A DNA stretch of 64,000 nucleotides from Gottschalkiaceae bacterium SANA (GTDB lineage Bacteria > Bacillota > Clostridia > Tissierellales > GPF-1), in assembly GCA_036323355.1 (NCBI GenBank), contig AP028876.1:2728001-2792000 (forward strand), written 5' to 3'. The first letter of the stretch is position 1. The number at the start of each line of letters is the position of its first letter. Positions 42,417 through 51,481 of this stretch are shown here, in pieces. The notes below the pieces were generated by a model that was not told the DNA's origin, did not search any database, and saw nothing but the letters and a program-made list of their open reading frames with translations. The position numbers were made by a program, and so were the translations under genes.

Positions 42417-43983
42417 ATCCGTCCTCCTTTCGAATGGGAATCCAAATGGAAAAACTCGCTCCATTCACCCCTTCGTATTCTATCGTTCCTCCAAAAGCTG
42501 TGACAATTCGATGTACAGTCCACAAGCCAAATCCACGATCGGCTCCCTTTGAACTAAAACCACGAGTGAATAAGGCTTCCTGAATTTCATTTGGAATTCC
42601 TCGACCATTGTCCTCCACAGCGATATGCACCCCAAGATCGGATCCAAAAATTCCAATATAAACCTCACCCTCCTCACGCCCAGCCAATTCATCCAATGCG
42701 TTTTCGATCAGGTTGCCGACTATCGAAATAAATTCATCTACCCGCATATCTTCAGGTAGTTCCTGCAGATAAGATGCTTCATCGAGTGTGAATAGAATTT
42801 TTTTCTCCAAAGCCTTGTTGTATTTTGCCAACAAGAGTCCCGCAACAGAAGGTTCCTTAATCTGCTGGGAAATTCGACCCAGCATTTCTTGTCTTGTTTC
42901 CGAAATATCCGAAATATAAGCAATCGCTGCCTCGGCTTCATCCAACTGCAATAGCCCCATAATCGTGTGAAGTTTATTCATAAATTCATGGTTTTGAGCA
43001 CGTAGGTCATAATTCAACTCTCGAATTCCAGTCAACTCTTCCGCCCGATGTTTGGCAGCGCTCCAATCTTCAAATCCAGCTAAGACACCTAAAAAGCTTC
43101 CTTTTTGATCGTGAATCGGGTAAAAATTAGCCAATACGACACGTCCTTGACCCATCTTGATTTCCTGCGCCTCTAAAGCTTCCTTCGATTTCAACACCGC
43201 TGTAAATCCATCACGGATTCGATAGCGATAGATGCTTTGTCCAACATCATCGGCTCCAAGACCCAATAGATCCCGTGCGGACGCATTAGCCAAAATAATT
43301 CTGCCATGTTCGTCCGAAGCAACAATTCCCTCCCGTTGATTCTCCAACACTAGATTTTGCTGACCCAATAAGAATGCAATTTCGCTGGGCTCTAATCCAA
43401 AAATGGTTTCTTTAATTTGCTTTGCCATTAAGTGAGCAAATACCATGCCTAAGAAAATCGCAAACAACAAATAGGCAACAAATCGATAAATACTTCGCCT
43501 AATTTCTTGATACAAGCGACCATTCAACAAACCAACAACAACCGTGCCGACAGGCTGTCCTTCCTGATAGATGGGGGTGTAGGCTTCAATTGCCACTGAC
43601 GGCCAGGAGGCCTGTACAGTTTCTGATTTACCCGTTGATAACAAGAGCAACATTGTTTCATCTTCCACTTTTTTGTTTAATTGGATCGGATCCGGATGTG
43701 CAAAATATTGATTGGATTGATTAATCACATACATATACTGTACCCGGGTTTTCAATCGTATGCGCTCCACAATATTTTGAATGGGGATATAGCCATTCTC
43801 CGCTGTGATCTGCGCTTGAATATCTGGATGTGCCGCAACAGTGATCGCAATGTCCAATGCCTCGTTTGCCATCTGCGCACGAAGGGTAGTTAACCACTCA
43901 TTCATAATCAACCCGCCAACCAACAAGACGACCACCAAAATCAAGCCGCTTACCATAATCATAATCCGTTGATTCAATTTCAT
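42391..43983 (-). CDS. DcuS/CitA-type sensor histidine kinase
   Basis: A 530-aa membrane kinase. Two helices (about 9-27 and 170-190) flank a periplasmic PAS domain with the ligand region YMYVINQSNQYFAHPDP, resembling the HP-containing fumarate/citrate pocket of DcuS and CitA. A cytosolic PAS domain (about 210-300) follows. The dimerisation histidine is in AQNHEFMNKLHTIMGLLQLD, and the ATP-binding motifs are VGNLIENALDEL, VEDNGRGIP and GFGLWTVHRIV. It probably senses a C4-dicarboxylate or citrate and signals to the overlapping response regulator gene. Confidence 0.93.
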   Translation of the reverse strand: MKLNQRIMIMVSGLILVVVLLVGGLIMNEWLTTLRAQMANEALDIAITVAAHPDIQAQITAENGYIPIQNIVERIRLKTRVQYMYVINQSNQYFAHPDPIQLNKKVEDETMLLLLSTGKSETVQASWPSVAIEAYTPIYQEGQPVGTVVVGLLNGRLYQEIRRSIYRFVAYLLFAIFLGMVFAHLMAKQIKETIFGLEPSEIAFLLGQQNLVLENQREGIVASDEHGRIILANASARDLLGLGADDVGQSIYRYRIRDGFTAVLKSKEALEAQEIKMGQGRVVLANFYPIHDQKGSFLGVLAGFEDWSAAKHRAEELTGIRELNYDLRAQNHEFMNKLHTIMGLLQLDEAEAAIAYISDISETRQEMLGRISQQIKEPSVAGLLLAKYNKALEKKILFTLDEASYLQELPEDMRVDEFISIVGNLIENALDELAGREEGEVYIGIFGSDLGVHIAVEDNGRGIPNEIQEALFTRGFSSKGADRGFGLWTVHRIVTAFGGTIEYEGVNGASFSIWIPIRKEDGYANTDRRG

Positions 43984-44054
43984 TGCCTCACCTCACTTTC
44001 TTTTATCCTATCCAGTATCAAGAAAAAAGAAAAGACTTTTTTCTTTAAGCGCAG

Positions 44055-44076
44055 AAAAACGCCCCGAGGGACGTTT
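44055..44076 (-). terminator. Terminator after the fumarate reductase gene
   Basis: On the minus strand AAACGTCCC/GGGGCGTTT followed by TTT, so the lipoprotein reductase gene is transcribed separately from the kinase operon. Confidence 0.7.
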
Positions 44077-44110
44077 CTCTAAAGAGTTTGATAGACGAAT
44101 TTCTTAATGA

Positions 44111-45883
44111 TTACTTCGCTGTTGCGAAGGCTGCTGCAGATTGACCGGCAATTCGTCCGAATGTTGTAATATCAGACAAAGCGTTTCCACCCAATCGATT
44201 AGCACCGTGAACGCCACCAGTCACTTCGCCTGCTGCGAATAGACCAGCAACTACGTTGCCTTCTTGATTAATTACTTCTGTAGATGTATTGATCTCGATT
44301 CCACCCATTGTATGGTGAACCGCAGGACCAACCTCTACATAGTAGTAAGGTGCAGTAGCTAAATCGCGAGGCATGTCCGGACGGTCAAAGTCAGGGTCAA
44401 GACCATCTGCAACGTATCCGTTGTAAGTTTCGATTGTTGTTGCCAATGTCGCTGCATCAACACCCAAAGCTGTTGCCAAGTCTTCTACCGTCGCTGCTTC
44501 TGTTACCAGACCAGCCTTAATATATTTTTCAATTGCTGACAAAGATTCGCGCACGCCTTGATCGAATACCAAGAATGAAGTTTTTCCTTCTTGCTCCAAT
44601 TCTGCTGCTGAAACAACGTCACGTGTTGTAATTTCGTTGATGAATCGCTCACCGTTTCGATTAACCAAGATCGCGCCGTTTCCACGAACTGCTTCCGTGA
44701 TCATCTTGTTTTTTTCTGGTACAACGGTTGGATGTGTTTGAATGTATTCCATGTCAATCATTGAAACATTCAATGGTGCTACTAGGCCAACAGCATCGCC
44801 AGTTGCGCCTGGGTGGTTAGTTGTTCCAAATCCTTCAAGACTCGCTTGGTATTGCACGATGATTTCTTGGTTGTTACCAAAACCACCTGATGCAAGAACA
44901 ACTGCTTTTGCATATACATTGTATGTGCCTTCTGCAGTTTCAACAGTCACGCCTGTAACCGTATCATCTTCTGCAAGAATTGCAACCACTTTGTTGTTTG
45001 TCGCAATGGTAATTGTTTGGCGAGCTTCTGCTGCTGTTTTTAATGTTTGTACCAAATGGTTACCCACTGGCGCTCCACCTGTTGGACGATGTGCTCGGTT
45101 TACACTTGCACCACCCAAACGGCCGATATCAGTCAAATCTGCACCCATTTCAGTCAACCATGCAACTGTTTCTGCACCGTTCTCTGCCAGTACTTGTACC
45201 AATGCTGGGTTATTAAGCTCTTTTCCACCCTTCATGGTATCCGCGATATACAATTCAACTGAATCTTCGATTCCCTTGGCTGCCTGTTGCTCTGTTCCCG
45301 GTGCATTCAAGCCACCAGTTGCATAGTTCGTGTTTCCACCAACCATAGGCATTTTTTCAAGAACCAAAACATTCATGCCTGCATCTGCTGCTGAAATCGC
45401 TGCAGAAAGACCAGCACCACCAGCACCAACGATGACAACATCTGTTGTTACATCTTCAAGAACTGCTGTTTCAGTTTCTGTTTCTGTCGCTTCTGCTACA
45501 GGCGCTCCGTTTACATACGCTTTTGCCAATGCATTCGAAATCGCTCCGATCACTCCTGCTGATGTTTCTGATGCACCAGAAACCGCATCAATTGATCCAG
45601 TGTTTTGCGCGATTGCCGCATCTACCAAAGCAGTAACCGATTCTTGTGCAAAATCAGATTCTGGGTTTTCAATCACTTCAATTTCTGTGATTGCTAATTC
45701 ATCCACTGTAACCGCAACTTTAAACGTACCGCCGTGGCCTTCGCCTTCGCCTTCATACGTTCCTGCTACATACAATGCCTCTACTTCAGGTGTTTCCGTT
45801 GCTGGTGCTTCTGTTGAAGAACATCCTGCCAACGAAACCACCATCATGATCATTAACAAAACTGCTAGTAAACTTCTTTTCAT
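44111..45883 (-). CDS. Lipoprotein FMN/FAD fumarate reductase
   Basis: A 590-aa extracytoplasmic flavoprotein. The lipobox SLAGC gives a lipid anchor at Cys21. An FMN-binding domain (about 40-120) has the flavinylation motif DAVSGASETS (T107), usually modified by ApbE. The FAD domain begins VVIVGAGGAGLSAAISA; active-site segments match Shewanella flavocytochrome c fumarate reductase: YIQTHPT, MITEAVRGNGAILVN, AVHHTMGG and HGANRLGGNALSD. It would reduce fumarate (or a close analogue) outside the membrane using electrons passed through the FMN. The ATG at 45883 or 45886 follows GGAGG. It lies upstream of a C4-dicarboxylate-sensing two-component system. Confidence 0.92.
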   Translation of the reverse strand: MKRSLLAVLLMIMMVVSLAGCSSTEAPATETPEVEALYVAGTYEGEGEGHGGTFKVAVTVDELAITEIEVIENPESDFAQESVTALVDAAIAQNTGSIDAVSGASETSAGVIGAISNALAKAYVNGAPVAEATETETETAVLEDVTTDVVIVGAGGAGLSAAISAADAGMNVLVLEKMPMVGGNTNYATGGLNAPGTEQQAAKGIEDSVELYIADTMKGGKELNNPALVQVLAENGAETVAWLTEMGADLTDIGRLGGASVNRAHRPTGGAPVGNHLVQTLKTAAEARQTITIATNNKVVAILAEDDTVTGVTVETAEGTYNVYAKAVVLASGGFGNNQEIIVQYQASLEGFGTTNHPGATGDAVGLVAPLNVSMIDMEYIQTHPTVVPEKNKMITEAVRGNGAILVNRNGERFINEITTRDVVSAAELEQEGKTSFLVFDQGVRESLSAIEKYIKAGLVTEAATVEDLATALGVDAATLATTIETYNGYVADGLDPDFDRPDMPRDLATAPYYYVEVGPAVHHTMGGIEINTSTEVINQEGNVVAGLFAAGEVTGGVHGANRLGGNALSDITTFGRIAGQSAAAFATAK

Positions 45884-45915
45884 CATGGATCCTCCCATTT
45901 GTTTTATTCCTTGTC

Positions 45916-45944
45916 AGGATACTAGATTAATAAATATTTAACAA
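45916..45944 (-). promoter_or_regulatory. Promoter of the lipoprotein fumarate reductase
   Basis: On the minus strand -35 TTGTTA (45944-45939), a 17-bp spacer and -10 TATCCT (45921-45916), about 30 bp before the start codon. Confidence 0.55.
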
Positions 45945-45980
45945 TGTTTTGGACATAAGCTTCTCACTTATCTCCCCTTT

Positions 45981-45998
45981 TGGTCTTTATGGTCTTTA
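45981..45998 (-). promoter_or_regulatory. Tandem 9-bp repeat upstream of the reductase promoter
   Basis: On the minus strand TAAAGACCA occurs twice in direct succession. The repeats end 36 bp upstream of the -35 element, a position suited to a response-regulator dimer. The adjacent CitB/DcuR-like regulator is an obvious candidate; the match to any known DcuR site is unverified. Confidence 0.4.
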
Positions 45999-46002
45999 AG
46001 AC

Positions 46003-46031
46003 AAAAAAATGAGACCTTAATCGGTCTCATT
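46003..46031 (-). terminator. Terminator after the Zn metallopeptidase gene
   Basis: Stem AATGAGACC/GGTCTCATT with a 6-nt loop, followed on the minus strand by seven T residues. Confidence 0.85.
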
Positions 46032-46113
46032 GCAAATCTCTTCTTTTATCAATTTTGCAGTCTCTCTCCCTTTACTTTTCTCAATCATTGCAAAGAAAAA
46101 TCAATCAATCTAG

Positions 46114-46803
46114 CTAGTTTCTTCGACCTGTTAGCATCAATAGGCGAATCAGTTGCAAGACTGCAACAAGAGTCGCAGCTACATAAGTCATAGCCGCCGC
46201 GTTCAATACCTTCTTCGCTGCCGGCATCTCATCCTCTGAAAGGTAATAACTCCCCTCCAAGGTAGCCAAAGCGCGGCTGCTTGCATTGAACTCTACCGGT
46301 AGAGTAACAATCTGGAACAAGACAACGGCAGAAAAAAGCCAAACACCAATCGTTGCCAAACCTGTCATTCCTAAAAACAATCCTCCTAGAATCAAAATCC
46401 AAGAAAACTTGGATCCAATCGATGCTACAGGCACCAATGAATCACGCACACGAATCGGGGCATAGCCTTCTTCGTGTTGTAGAACGTGACCGATTTCATG
46501 AGCTGCGACCGCCAAGGAGGCGATGGAACGTCCCTGATACACATCTGGTGACAAACGAACCACCCGTCTTCTCGGATCGAAATGGTCACTTAGTTTTCCT
46601 TGTATTTGCACCACTTGCACGTCAGTTACTCCGTTTTTTCGTAAAATCTCCGTTGCGACTTCATATCCAGTCAATCCTCTGCGATTTTTAACCCGCAAGT
46701 ATTTATTAAAGGTGCCCGTCACCTTTGCTTGTGCCCACATGCTGATCACAATTCCAATAATAATCAAGTATCCACCGGGTCCAAACATATAAAGTAAACT
46801 CAT
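46114..46803 (-). CDS. Membrane neutral zinc metallopeptidase (YugP-like)
   Basis: A 229-aa membrane-bound metallopeptidase of the PF04298 type. An N-terminal helix, then the zinc motif HEIGH in AVAAHEIGHVLQHEEGYAPI near residue 98, and further hydrophobic helices at about 133-175 and near the C-terminus. The conserved DHFDPRRRVVRLSPDVYQGRS segment precedes the zinc motif. Substrate unknown. It has its own terminator; it precedes the beta-lactamase-like gene on the same strand by about 140 bp. Confidence 0.9.
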   Translation of the reverse strand: MSLLYMFGPGGYLIIIGIVISMWAQAKVTGTFNKYLRVKNRRGLTGYEVATEILRKNGVTDVQVVQIQGKLSDHFDPRRRVVRLSPDVYQGRSIASLAVAAHEIGHVLQHEEGYAPIRVRDSLVPVASIGSKFSWILILGGLFLGMTGLATIGVWLFSAVVLFQIVTLPVEFNASSRALATLEGSYYLSEDEMPAAKKVLNAAAMTYVAATLVAVLQLIRLLMLTGRRN

Positions 46804-46939
46804 TAACGATTCTCCTCTCTGTTAGGGCTTGCCATGTAAGAATAAAAATAAAACATTCAATGTGCAAGGCCTTTGTTACAAGTATTATACGTCCAAAAGC
46901 CTTGAAAACAACAGAGTTTAAGAATATTTTAGAGAATAT

Positions 46940-48010
46940 TTACATTCTGTCTAAAGCTAGAATCGCCATATTATGGAACTTAGGCCTCAGATCGAGGATC
47001 ATTCGGTTCTCGCGCCTTGGATGAATGCGATTGGTTAAAAGAACGACACCAACCTCCCTGTCTAGATCGAGTAGAATCGATCCCCCTGTAAATCCGGTAT
47101 GAAAAAGACTGTTGTCGGAGCAATAATCCCCCATGGGTCCACCTGCAATTGGCAGCATCCATCCCAAACCTCGACGATCGTATGCAGAGCTCGCATGGTT
47201 TTTCGCCATCAATTGAATTGATGCCTTCGATAAGAAGGCATCATTATCCCCCTTCGCCGCTTCAAGCATGCCTGCTACAAATTTTCCTATATCCGAACCC
47301 GTCGAGAAAAGTCCAGCATGACCGCTGATCCCTCCCATCATATGGGCTTTTCCATCATGCGCTTGACCCCATACAAGCCCTCTATCCTCTCGAACTTCTG
47401 TGGGAGCGCATCGATCATGTTCTGGATCAAATCCCGTATCCCTCATGCCCAAGGGTTGAAAAATCCATTTATCAAAAGCTTGATCCAAGCTCATGCCACT
47501 GACTCGTTCAATCACTTCTCCCAATAAAATGTAATTGATATCCGAATAGCAAATTACTTCTGCTCCTTCGAGTGGTAAAAGAGAAGCTGCTCTTTCAATC
47601 AAGGCCTGCTTGCCTGATAATCCTTGATAGGAAAAATCTGCTGGTGCACCCGATGTATGCGTCAGGCAATGTCTAATCGTAACCTGACTTTCACCGACTT
47701 CCGGCAATATGGATGCAAGTCTTGTTCCCAACGTCAACTCGCCCGCCTCTATTAAGTGTAAGATCGCCGGCACGGTTCCTACAACCTTCGTTAAAGATGC
47801 CAGATCATAAAGTGTTTCCAACTTGTTAACTCTTTCTTCTGGCGTAATCATGGATTTCCCTAAGGAAGAAAAGTTTGTATTTTTACCAACCACACCATAA
47901 ACACATCCGGGAAAGGCACCAGCAGCAATCCATTCCTCAATTTTTTCATTCAATTCATGAAAATGATGGGACCTTTCATCTGCCCATTCACGCCTTTTCT
48001 TATTCATCAT
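46940..48010 (-). CDS. Serine beta-lactamase-like hydrolase
   Basis: A 356-aa class C beta-lactamase/DD-peptidase-fold protein. The nucleophile motif SxxK is LASLTKVVGT near residue 70; the second motif YxN is YSDINYILLG near residue 155; the third is FHTGFTGGS (HTG). No signal peptide, so it is likely cytosolic, unlike secreted beta-lactamases. Probably an esterase or D-aminopeptidase-type enzyme; antibiotic resistance is not implied. The ATG follows GGGGAGAAG. It lies downstream of the EF-G paralogue, separated by the terminator at 48025. Confidence 0.88.
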   Translation of the reverse strand: MMNKKRREWADERSHHFHELNEKIEEWIAAGAFPGCVYGVVGKNTNFSSLGKSMITPEERVNKLETLYDLASLTKVVGTVPAILHLIEAGELTLGTRLASILPEVGESQVTIRHCLTHTSGAPADFSYQGLSGKQALIERAASLLPLEGAEVICYSDINYILLGEVIERVSGMSLDQAFDKWIFQPLGMRDTGFDPEHDRCAPTEVREDRGLVWGQAHDGKAHMMGGISGHAGLFSTGSDIGKFVAGMLEAAKGDNDAFLSKASIQLMAKNHASSAYDRRGLGWMLPIAGGPMGDYCSDNSLFHTGFTGGSILLDLDREVGVVLLTNRIHPRRENRMILDLRPKFHNMAILALDRM

Positions 48011-48024
48011 TCTTCTCCCCCCAT

Positions 48025-48051
48025 AAAAAGGCTCCGCTTACGCGGAGCCCT
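48025..48051 (-). terminator. Terminator of the EF-G paralogue
   Basis: Stem GGCTCCGC/GCGGAGCC with a 4-nt loop, followed by TTTTT on the minus strand. Confidence 0.9.
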
Positions 48052-48056
48052 GACTC

Positions 48057-50126
48057 TTATTCGTCTTCTTCTTTTGCTAACTCGATAATCTTTTCCGCCA
48101 AATTCATTGGCAAATCCTCATAGCGAGCAAATTCCATGGTAAAGCTTCCACGAGCCTGAGTCATCGATTTTAAATCGATGGTGTAGGTCAGCAATTCTGC
48201 CTGCGGAACTTCAGCAGTAACCACTTGCTTGCCGCCAACACCGGAAGCCATGCCCAATACGCGACCACGGCGTTTATTGATATCGCCCATCACATCACCC
48301 ATATAATCCTCTGGAATTGTAATATCAATCCTCATTACAGGTTCTAGCAAGACTGGCTTCGCTTGCAAGATCCCTTTCCTAAAGGCTAAGGTAGCGGCCA
48401 TTCTAAATGCCATCTCCGAAGAGTCCACATTATGGTAAGACCCATCATACAAGGTCGCTTTCAGTCCAATCACAGGATATCCCGCCAAGACCCCTTTTTC
48501 TAAGCAGTCTTTTAATCCTTTTTCAACCGCTGGAATATAGTTCCGCGGTACAGAACCACCAAAGACCTTTTCAACAAATTCAAATGGCTCTTCAGTCGGT
48601 TCAAATCGAATACGAACGTCACCATATTGACCTGAGCCACCGGTTTGTTTCTTGTGTTTCCCTTGTACATCTGAATTGCCACGAATGGTTTCACGATAGA
48701 TAACCTTTGGTTCAGCAAATGTCACTTCTACCCCATACGTATTATGCAACTTGCTCTTGATCACTTCTAATTGAGTAACCCCTTGCCCACCAATTAATTG
48801 CTGTTTGGTTTCTCGATTTCGGTCAACAACGAAGGTTAAATCTTCCAGCATAATCTTATGAAGAGCATCAGATATTTTATCCTCATCCGTTTTCCGCACC
48901 GTTTCTATTCCTTTAAACAGGGTTGGCTGTGGATTCGGAATCCCTCGATACTGGATCGGAGCTTTTGGATCACACAAGGTATCCCCGGTTTCAGGACATT
49001 GCATCTTTGCAACCGCACCAATATCTCCGGCTGTAATTTCTTTTACTTCCAATTGTTCCTTGCCTCGTAACATAAAGATATAACCCATTTTTTCTTTCTT
49101 ATCGCTATTGGCAATAAGTACTTCCTGATCTCGCTTAACAGACCCGGACCGTACTTTAAACAGATTGATTTTTCCAATAAAAGGGTCAGAAATCGTTTTA
49201 AATACGATTGCAGAAAACGGTTCATCCACACTAATTTCTCGTTCAATCTGCTCATCGGTTCCCGGTTTCATTCCAAATGGTTTCTTCATGTCCACTGGAG
49301 CCGGCAAGTAATCCCAAATCATATCCAAGAGGGTATGCGTCCCAACATTTTTAATCGCAGAACCCACCAAAACAGGTACCAATTCACCCGCCAAAATTCC
49401 TTTACGAAGACCGCCATGAATTTCTTCCGGTGTAAATGCTTCTCCATCAAAATACTTTTCCATCAACTCTTCGCTCGTTTCAGCGACAGACTCAACGATC
49501 ATATCATGCAATTGATTGACACGATCCATTTTTTCTGGCCAAATTTCTGCATCATTGCATGCATTGCCATCATAGATCCTGGCTTTCATGTCAACAACAT
49601 TAACAAATCCTTCAAAGGCTTCTTCTTTTCCTATTGGTATACAAAATGGAACCGCTCGTTTACCAAACTTTCCTCGAATTTCTTCGAGGAGCTTGTCGAA
49701 GTTCACATTCTCCTTATCCATTTTATTTACAAATATAATTGACGGAAGATTTCTTCGCTGTACATATTCCCAAGCCTTTTCCGTCCCTACTTCAATACCA
49801 CTAGATGCATCCATTACAATGACTGCGCCCCTTGCAATACGCAATGCACTATTGACTTCACCGACAAAATCGAAATATCCCGGTGCATCCAAAAAGTTGT
49901 ATTTATGATCGTTCCACTCGATTGGAAGCAAAGCTGTGCTGATTGATACTTGCCGCTCTTTCTCTTCCTTTGTATAATCCGAGACCGTGGATCCATCTTC
50001 AACACGCCCGACTCGCTTCGTTGCACCCGTTGTAAACAACAACGCTTCTGACAATGATGTTTTCCCACATCCTTGGTGTCCTAATACTGCTACGTTACGG
50101 ATTTTGCTTGGTGAATAATTCTTCAT
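48057..50126 (-). CDS. EF-G-like translational GTPase (paralogue)
   Basis: A 689-aa elongation-factor-G-like GTPase. G1 is VLGHQGCGKTSLSE, G3 is FLDAPGYFDFVGE, G4 is FVNKMDKENVNFD and G5 lies near GSAIKNVGTH. Domains II to V follow, with SFTMEFARYEDLP near the C-terminus. It is not in a str operon (no rpsL, rpsG or tuf), so it is probably a second EF-G (EF-G2-like) with a ribosome-rescue, recycling or stress role rather than the main elongation factor. The leader holds an extended -10 promoter and a cre-like palindrome. Confidence 0.9.
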   Translation of the reverse strand: MKNYSPSKIRNVAVLGHQGCGKTSLSEALLFTTGATKRVGRVEDGSTVSDYTKEEKERQVSISTALLPIEWNDHKYNFLDAPGYFDFVGEVNSALRIARGAVIVMDASSGIEVGTEKAWEYVQRRNLPSIIFVNKMDKENVNFDKLLEEIRGKFGKRAVPFCIPIGKEEAFEGFVNVVDMKARIYDGNACNDAEIWPEKMDRVNQLHDMIVESVAETSEELMEKYFDGEAFTPEEIHGGLRKGILAGELVPVLVGSAIKNVGTHTLLDMIWDYLPAPVDMKKPFGMKPGTDEQIEREISVDEPFSAIVFKTISDPFIGKINLFKVRSGSVKRDQEVLIANSDKKEKMGYIFMLRGKEQLEVKEITAGDIGAVAKMQCPETGDTLCDPKAPIQYRGIPNPQPTLFKGIETVRKTDEDKISDALHKIMLEDLTFVVDRNRETKQQLIGGQGVTQLEVIKSKLHNTYGVEVTFAEPKVIYRETIRGNSDVQGKHKKQTGGSGQYGDVRIRFEPTEEPFEFVEKVFGGSVPRNYIPAVEKGLKDCLEKGVLAGYPVIGLKATLYDGSYHNVDSSEMAFRMAATLAFRKGILQAKPVLLEPVMRIDITIPEDYMGDVMGDINKRRGRVLGMASGVGGKQVVTAEVPQAELLTYTIDLKSMTQARGSFTMEFARYEDLPMNLAEKIIELAKEEDE

Positions 50127-50167
50127 AAATACTTAGCCTCCTTATGTCTTTATGGTAAAAACATCAA

Positions 50168-50179
50168 GCAAACGTTTGC
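50168..50179. promoter_or_regulatory. Cre-like palindrome in the EF-G paralogue leader
   Basis: A perfect 12-bp palindrome GCAAACGTTTGC with the central CG of LacI-family operators. It matches the CcpA cre consensus core (AAACGTTT) and lies about +32 to +43 from the inferred start, where a repressor could block elongation. Confidence 0.5.
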
Positions 50180-50216
50180 CTTGAACAGACATCGTTTCCT
50201 TAAAGTCCTTACATAT

Positions 50217-50225
50217 AGTATACCA
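50217..50225 (-). promoter_or_regulatory. Extended -10 promoter of the EF-G paralogue
   Basis: On the minus strand TGGTATACT (extended -10) about 95 bp upstream of the ATG; no good -35 hexamer. The remaining part of this 308-bp gap, from 50226 to 50424, shows AT-rich sequence with no gene or repeat I can support. Confidence 0.55.
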
Positions 50226-50424
50226 TTATTTTCCGTCACCCCTTCAAAAAATTCTGGAAATCTTTTGAAATAAACAATTTGTTAATGAAGAGTTAACTGA
50301 AAATTAATTCAATTCTAATTATACCAGAAATCTCGGTCGATAGGTAGAATCTAGAGGCTAAAATTTCAAATTAGTCGGTACCCTTTCTCCCAAAAATAAA
50401 ACAAAAAAATAGAATAATTTATGG

Positions 50425-50460
50425 TAAAAGACCATTAGCCCTCTTGAGCTAATGGTCTTC
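50425..50460 (-). terminator. S41 protease terminator
   Basis: Stem AAGACCATTAGC/GCTAATGGTCTT, then TTT. It overlaps the last codons of the protease gene. Confidence 0.85.
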
Positions 50461-51418
50461 TTGCGTTCCAATAATCTTCTTCTGTAATCAATTCCTTTGT
50501 CGATGGCTCCAACAAATTTTGTAAGTCATCCACATCCTGATTCTTTACTGTCCAACGAAAATTCACCACATAGAATCGCGTATGATTTACAGGATTTGTA
50601 TACACCATCTGTCCAACGCCTTTCCCATAGGTGGATGGTCCGATCAGCTCCACACGATTCCCTAGGTTCATTTTCAAACTAAGGGCAAGGAGTTCAGATG
50701 CAGAAGCGCTATTCTCATTAAGAAAAACCGTGATTTGCTCAAAGCTATAGATCTTTTTTGATGCAAACTTTGTCACTGATTCCCTTGGATACCGCACCGA
50801 ATAAACTTCGTCATTCGTCCGCAAGAACAGATCTGCAAGGCGTTCCGCCACATCTAAATCACCGCCGCCATTGTTGCGCAAATCCAAAACCAAAGCACGC
50901 TTGCCCTCAGCAATAAAATTCTTCAACTGTTCTTCTGTATCGGCTGCCAAGCCTTCCTTGAAAGTACCAAAGCGAATGACCCCCGTATCTTCAGGTATCA
51001 AGGCCGAATCCTCTGAGTCTTGCCCCACAAAGCCTGTTTTTCGGTCTGTAATTCTCGTGTAATCTCGAGTAAACACATCATCATAGAAAAAATATAAAAA
51101 CGGATCATCGACCAAATCCCGCACTTCATAAACAAAATCTCGAAACTCTTTCTTCGTTACCAAAAACGGCTCATCAACTTCCGCTTTCAAACCCTCATAC
51201 TCTGTTCGAGAGAAAGCGCGTTGATAAAGATAGTCCTGCTCCAGAGTCTCTAAATAGGAATCGACCGTCCATTGATCCAGCCATGGTCCATATGCGAAAA
51301 AGCCATAGATCAACAAACAAATCATCAATCCAAGTCCAACCCCTGTTGCGATTTGTTTCCCCGCTGACCGTTTTGTGCCAAATGTTATCTGCGTGTTTCC
51401 TTTTCTCTTCCAGTTCAT
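50435..51418 (-). CDS. Membrane-anchored S41 family protease
   Basis: A 327-aa C-terminal-processing-type (S41/tail-specific) protease. An N-terminal membrane helix (about 24-42) is followed by a small extracytoplasmic part and the peptidase fold. Catalytic segments are LDLRNNGGGDLDVAERLADL, the serine in FLNENSASASELLALSL and the lysine in GPSTYGKGVGQM. No PDZ domain is evident. The substrate is unknown. The ATG at 51418 follows AGGGGAG by 7 nt; the upstream ATGs have no site. The stop codon sits inside a strong terminator hairpin. Confidence 0.85.
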   Translation of the reverse strand: MNWKRKGNTQITFGTKRSAGKQIATGVGLGLMICLLIYGFFAYGPWLDQWTVDSYLETLEQDYLYQRAFSRTEYEGLKAEVDEPFLVTKKEFRDFVYEVRDLVDDPFLYFFYDDVFTRDYTRITDRKTGFVGQDSEDSALIPEDTGVIRFGTFKEGLAADTEEQLKNFIAEGKRALVLDLRNNGGGDLDVAERLADLFLRTNDEVYSVRYPRESVTKFASKKIYSFEQITVFLNENSASASELLALSLKMNLGNRVELIGPSTYGKGVGQMVYTNPVNHTRFYVVNFRWTVKNQDVDDLQNLLEPSTKELITEEDYWNARRPLAQEG

Positions 51419-51481
51419 ACAAATCTCCCCTCGCATGTTCTTCTCATTATACCTTATTCGAGAAGTTTCGAACATGGGCGA

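Noticed and set aside
45330-45941. A 203-codon open frame antisense to the fumarate reductase gene
   Set aside because: It lies entirely opposite a well-supported gene and is rich in Ala/Ser/Pro/Thr, the usual antisense shadow of Ala- and Glu-rich coding sequence; no ribosome-binding site.
46940-48010. Calling the serine hydrolase an antibiotic-resistance beta-lactamase
   Set aside because: It has the fold motifs but no signal peptide and none of the features that would mark a true secreted beta-lactamase.
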